From contig NZ_PKUS01000005.1 in the NCBI RefSeq assembly GCF_002866825.1, forward strand, positions 186,001 to 250,000: a DNA stretch of 64,000 bases, read 5' to 3'. Numbering within the stretch: the stretch's first letter is position 1; each line of letters opens with the position of its first letter. Positions 61,955-64,000 of this stretch are shown one piece after another. The notes beneath the pieces were generated by a model. It was not told where the DNA came from. It saw nothing but the letters and a program-made list of their open reading frames with translations, and made no database searches. Source of the stretch: Pseudohalioglobus lutimaris. GTDB lineage: Bacteria > Pseudomonadota > Gammaproteobacteria > Pseudomonadales > Halieaceae. Position numbers and translations under genes: made by a program.

Positions 61955-62806
61955 GTGCTGATCGACTTCCATACCCATACCACAGCTTCCGATGGGGCGT
62001 TGACCCCGGCCGAGCTACTCGACCGCGCTGCTGAGCGCGGCGTAGGCCTGTTGGCGATCACGGATCACGACACGGATGCCGGATACCGCGCCGCTTGCAC
62101 CTTGCGCGATAACTACCCCGATGTCAGCCTGATACCCGGTGTCGAGCTATCCTGCCGTTGGTCGGGGACCACCATTCATATTGTGGGCCTGGGCGTGGAC
62201 TTCGACCATCCCGCGATGCGCGAAGCGCTGGCGTACCTGAATAAGGCCAGGGCAGAGCGGGGCACGATCATCGCCAGTCGTTTGGAAAGCCGGGGCTACC
62301 ATGGCGCGCTGGAAGGGGCGCTGGCTGAAGCGGGTGAGAGTCAGTTGGGGCGCCCGCACTTTTCCGCATGGATGGTGAAAGAAGGGCACGTGAAGGATCC
62401 ACAGGCAGCTTTTGACAAGTACCTGGGCCAGGGCAAGCCAGGAGATGTTAAAGCCTGCTGGCCGGAACTGGCAGAGGTAGTCGGGTGGATAGTCGCCGCA
62501 GGCGGCGTGGCAGTACTCGCCCACCCGCTCAAGTACAAGTTTACGCGCATGAAGCTGCGGCGCCTGGTGCTGGACTTCATCGCTGCCGGGGGCAGCGCAA
62601 TTGAGGTGCTGAGCGGCCGGCAAACAGCGGACCAGGTAGCACAGCTGCAGCGGCTGGCCGGTGAGTTCGAGCTACTGAGTTCCGCCGGCAGTGATTTTCA
62701 CCGGGATGGTCCCTACAACCCCGAGATAGGTGTAGAATTGCGCCGTCTTGAGGGCCGCGCCGCCGTTTGGCAGCGTTGGCAGGCAGTTGACGAGGGCCAG
62801 CAGTGA
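61955..62806 (+). CDS. rnm: PHP-domain phosphoesterase (YciV/Rnm-like)
   Basis: A 283-residue PHP phosphoesterase. The metal-binding motifs are IDFHTHTTASDGALTP (HxH), LAITDHDTD, PGVELSC and a late SAGSDFHRDG, as in E. coli YciV/Rnm, a 5'-3' exoribonuclease and nucleoside bisphosphate phosphatase (RNase AM). It starts with GTG at 61955. The stop overlaps the GTG start of yciO. The gene order yciB, PHP, yciO, scpA is well conserved in gammaproteobacteria. A role in RNA decay or pAp removal is likely by homology. Confidence 0.85.
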   Translation: MLIDFHTHTTASDGALTPAELLDRAAERGVGLLAITDHDTDAGYRAACTLRDNYPDVSLIPGVELSCRWSGTTIHIVGLGVDFDHPAMREALAYLNKARAERGTIIASRLESRGYHGALEGALAEAGESQLGRPHFSAWMVKEGHVKDPQAAFDKYLGQGKPGDVKACWPELAEVVGWIVAAGGVAVLAHPLKYKFTRMKLRRLVLDFIAAGGSAIEVLSGRQTADQVAQLQRLAGEFELLSSAGSDFHRDGPYNPEIGVELRRLEGRAAVWQRWQAVDEGQQ

Positions 62807-63426
62807 GTCAGTTTTTCCAAATCCACCCGGATAACCCCCAGGCGCGCCTGGTGCGCCAGGCTGCGGATGTTATCCGTGATGGCGGCGTCGTGGTCTACCC
62901 CACGGACTCCGCTTACGCGATCGGTTGCCATATCGGCGACAAGAATGCCCTTGACCGCATTCGCCGTATCCGCAAGCTCGACGATCGTCACAACTTTACC
63001 CTGGTTTGCCGCGACTTGTCGGAGATTGCCAGTTATGCCCGGGTCGACAATGCTGTTTATCGCCTCCTCAAGCACTGCACGCCTGGGCCCTATACCTTTA
63101 TTCTGCGCGCGACCTCTGAAGTGCCGCGTCGACTCATGCACCCGAAGCGTAAAACCGTGGGCCTGCGGGTCCCGGAAAACAACATTGCCCAGGCACTGCT
63201 CGCCGACCTGGGCGAGCCAATGATGAGCGTTACCTTGATCATGCCCGGCGACGATTACCCCCTGATTGACCCCTACGACATTCGCGAGACCCTGCAGCAT
63301 GACGTCGATGCTGTGATAGACGGCGGTTACTGCGGAATGGAGGCCACCACGGTGGTGGACCTGGTTGAAGACAGCCCGCTGGTGCTGCGTGCTGGCAAGG
63401 GAGATATTGCCCCATTTGAGAATTGA
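62803..63426 (+). CDS. yciO: YciO/Sua5/YrdC-family protein
   Basis: A 207-residue protein of the YrdC/Sua5 fold. The N-terminus FFQIHPDNPQARLVRQAADVIRDGGVVVYPTDSAYAIGCH, KRT-like KLDDRHNFTLVCRDLSEIASYARVDN and LKHCTPGPYTFILRAT match the YciO group. These enzymes handle L-threonylcarbamoyl-AMP, although YciO's own activity is weaker than YrdC's. It starts with GTG overlapping the PHP stop and precedes scpA. Confidence 0.88.
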   Translation: MSQFFQIHPDNPQARLVRQAADVIRDGGVVVYPTDSAYAIGCHIGDKNALDRIRRIRKLDDRHNFTLVCRDLSEIASYARVDNAVYRLLKHCTPGPYTFILRATSEVPRRLMHPKRKTVGLRVPENNIAQALLADLGEPMMSVTLIMPGDDYPLIDPYDIRETLQHDVDAVIDGGYCGMEATTVVDLVEDSPLVLRAGKGDIAPFEN

Positions 63427-63463
63427 TCAGGTATACTGCAGCCAAGTAAGCAAAGGTATCCCC

Positions 63464-64000
63464 GTGTCAGTTAACGAACCCAATTCCGAAGCGCAGACCG
63501 GGACCGAGGACAAGCCCTCCGCGGCGCCACGGCAAGCTGATGGCGCCCAGTCGGCAGCCCCGGGGCACACAGCCCACATTCACCCCAGTCAGCCCCAACA
63601 GGGAGAAATGCCCTTCGCTGTGGTCATGGGCCAGGCGATGACTGAACTGCCCAAGGATCTGTACATTCCGCCCCAGGCGCTGGAAGTATTCCTCGAGGCA
63701 TTCGAGGGCCCGCTGGACCTTCTGCTCTACCTGATCAAGCGTCAGAACCTCGATATCCTCGAGATTGATGTATCCAAAATCACCCACCAGTACATGCAGT
63801 ACGTGGAATTGATGGATGCGGTGCAGTTTGAGCTCGCTGCGGAATACCTGCTGATGGCGGCGATGCTCGCGGAAATCAAGTCGCGCATGCTGCTGCCGCG
63901 TTCCAGCGATGTGGAAGAAGACGAGGAGGACCCGCGGGCACAGCTTATCCGTCGCCTGCAGGAATACGAGCGCTTCAAGAAGGCTGCCGAGGATATCGAG
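63464..64000 (+). CDS. scpA: Segregation and condensation protein ScpA (3' end outside window)
   Basis: The first 179 codons of the kleisin subunit that bridges SMC heads in the SMC-ScpAB complex. After an unusually long Pro/Gln/Ala-rich disordered leader of about 60 residues, the kleisin N-terminal domain begins with LEAFEGPLDLLLYLIKRQNLDILEIDVSKI and AAEYLLMAAMLAEIKSRMLLPR. The GTG start has AAGG 7 bases upstream, and TATACT at 63432-63437 may be the -10 element of an internal promoter. The frame is open to the end of the window; ScpB probably follows outside it. Confidence 0.9.
   Translation, partial: MSVNEPNSEAQTGTEDKPSAAPRQADGAQSAAPGHTAHIHPSQPQQGEMPFAVVMGQAMTELPKDLYIPPQALEVFLEAFEGPLDLLLYLIKRQNLDILEIDVSKITHQYMQYVELMDAVQFELAAEYLLMAAMLAEIKSRMLLPRSSDVEEDEEDPRAQLIRRLQEYERFKKAAEDIE

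Overview
This is a bacterial chromosomal window, densely coding (about 57 protein genes) and GC-rich. Gene content points to a marine-type gammaproteobacterium, possibly close to the OM60/NOR5 (Halieaceae) group. The signs are a HexR-type Entner-Doudoroff regulator with its operator, a Na+-pumping oxaloacetate decarboxylase (oadGAB), LutABC lactate oxidation, a TPP-riboswitch-controlled TonB receptor, a wax ester synthase, and a yciB/PHP/yciO/scpA neighbourhood. The taxonomic call is inference from gene content. I see no rRNA, tRNA, phage, transposase or CRISPR array.

Region 1 (1-18.5 kb) is an accessory catabolic block of acyl-CoA and alcohol/ketone chemistry: enoyl-CoA hydratase (cut by the window edge), four SDR dehydrogenases, a sulfotransferase, a DUF1214-like protein, a secreted tyrosine phosphatase, a luciferase-like oxidoreductase, nitronate monooxygenase, acyl-CoA synthetase, an AcuI/YhdH-type reductase, thiolase, an HSL-type esterase, a class II aldolase and a zinc alcohol dehydrogenase. 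A fragment of a VOC/glyoxalase gene survives directly behind a YkgJ-type gene.

Region 2 (18.6-25.5 kb): rlmA is preceded by a short Arg-rich upstream ORF. Next comes a thiamine-acquisition locus: promoter, TPP riboswitch, a hairpin that buries the Shine-Dalgarno site, a TonB-dependent receptor, a 2OG-Fe(II) oxygenase on the other strand, a PnuC/PnuT-type transporter and an MFS transporter. A glycerophosphodiesterase follows.

Region 3 (25.5-34.5 kb): rhlE, then a minus-strand lipid operon (WS/DGAT, CDP-alcohol phosphatidyltransferase, EEP phosphodiesterase, FATP-like acyl-CoA synthetase), then a P-type cation ATPase. Region 4 (34.6-41.8 kb): hexR diverges from the tightly packed operon eda - GAPDH paralogue - gap - ppc, which carries a HexR box just downstream of a good promoter. 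The GAPDH paralogue has lost the catalytic cysteine. Region 5 (41.1-54.3 kb): a SYLF protein, lutABC, a 968-residue membrane protein with a 54-bp-periodic coiled coil, a POT peptide transporter divergent from an M28 lipoprotein peptidase, a TPP enzyme, a small unknown protein and dusC.

Region 6 (54.4-64 kb): oadGAB, followed by an 816-bp non-coding segment holding a large imperfect palindrome and eleven 50-bp tandem repeats. Then come a minus-strand SH3 protein/cyclophilin/pdxJ/SnoaL-like operon, yciB, and the plus-strand operon PHP phosphoesterase - yciO - scpA, the last gene cut by the window end. The items most worth follow-up are the palindrome/repeat locus, the Cys-less GAPDH inside the HexR operon, the thiamine riboswitch locus with its embedded oxygenase, and the rlmA upstream ORF.
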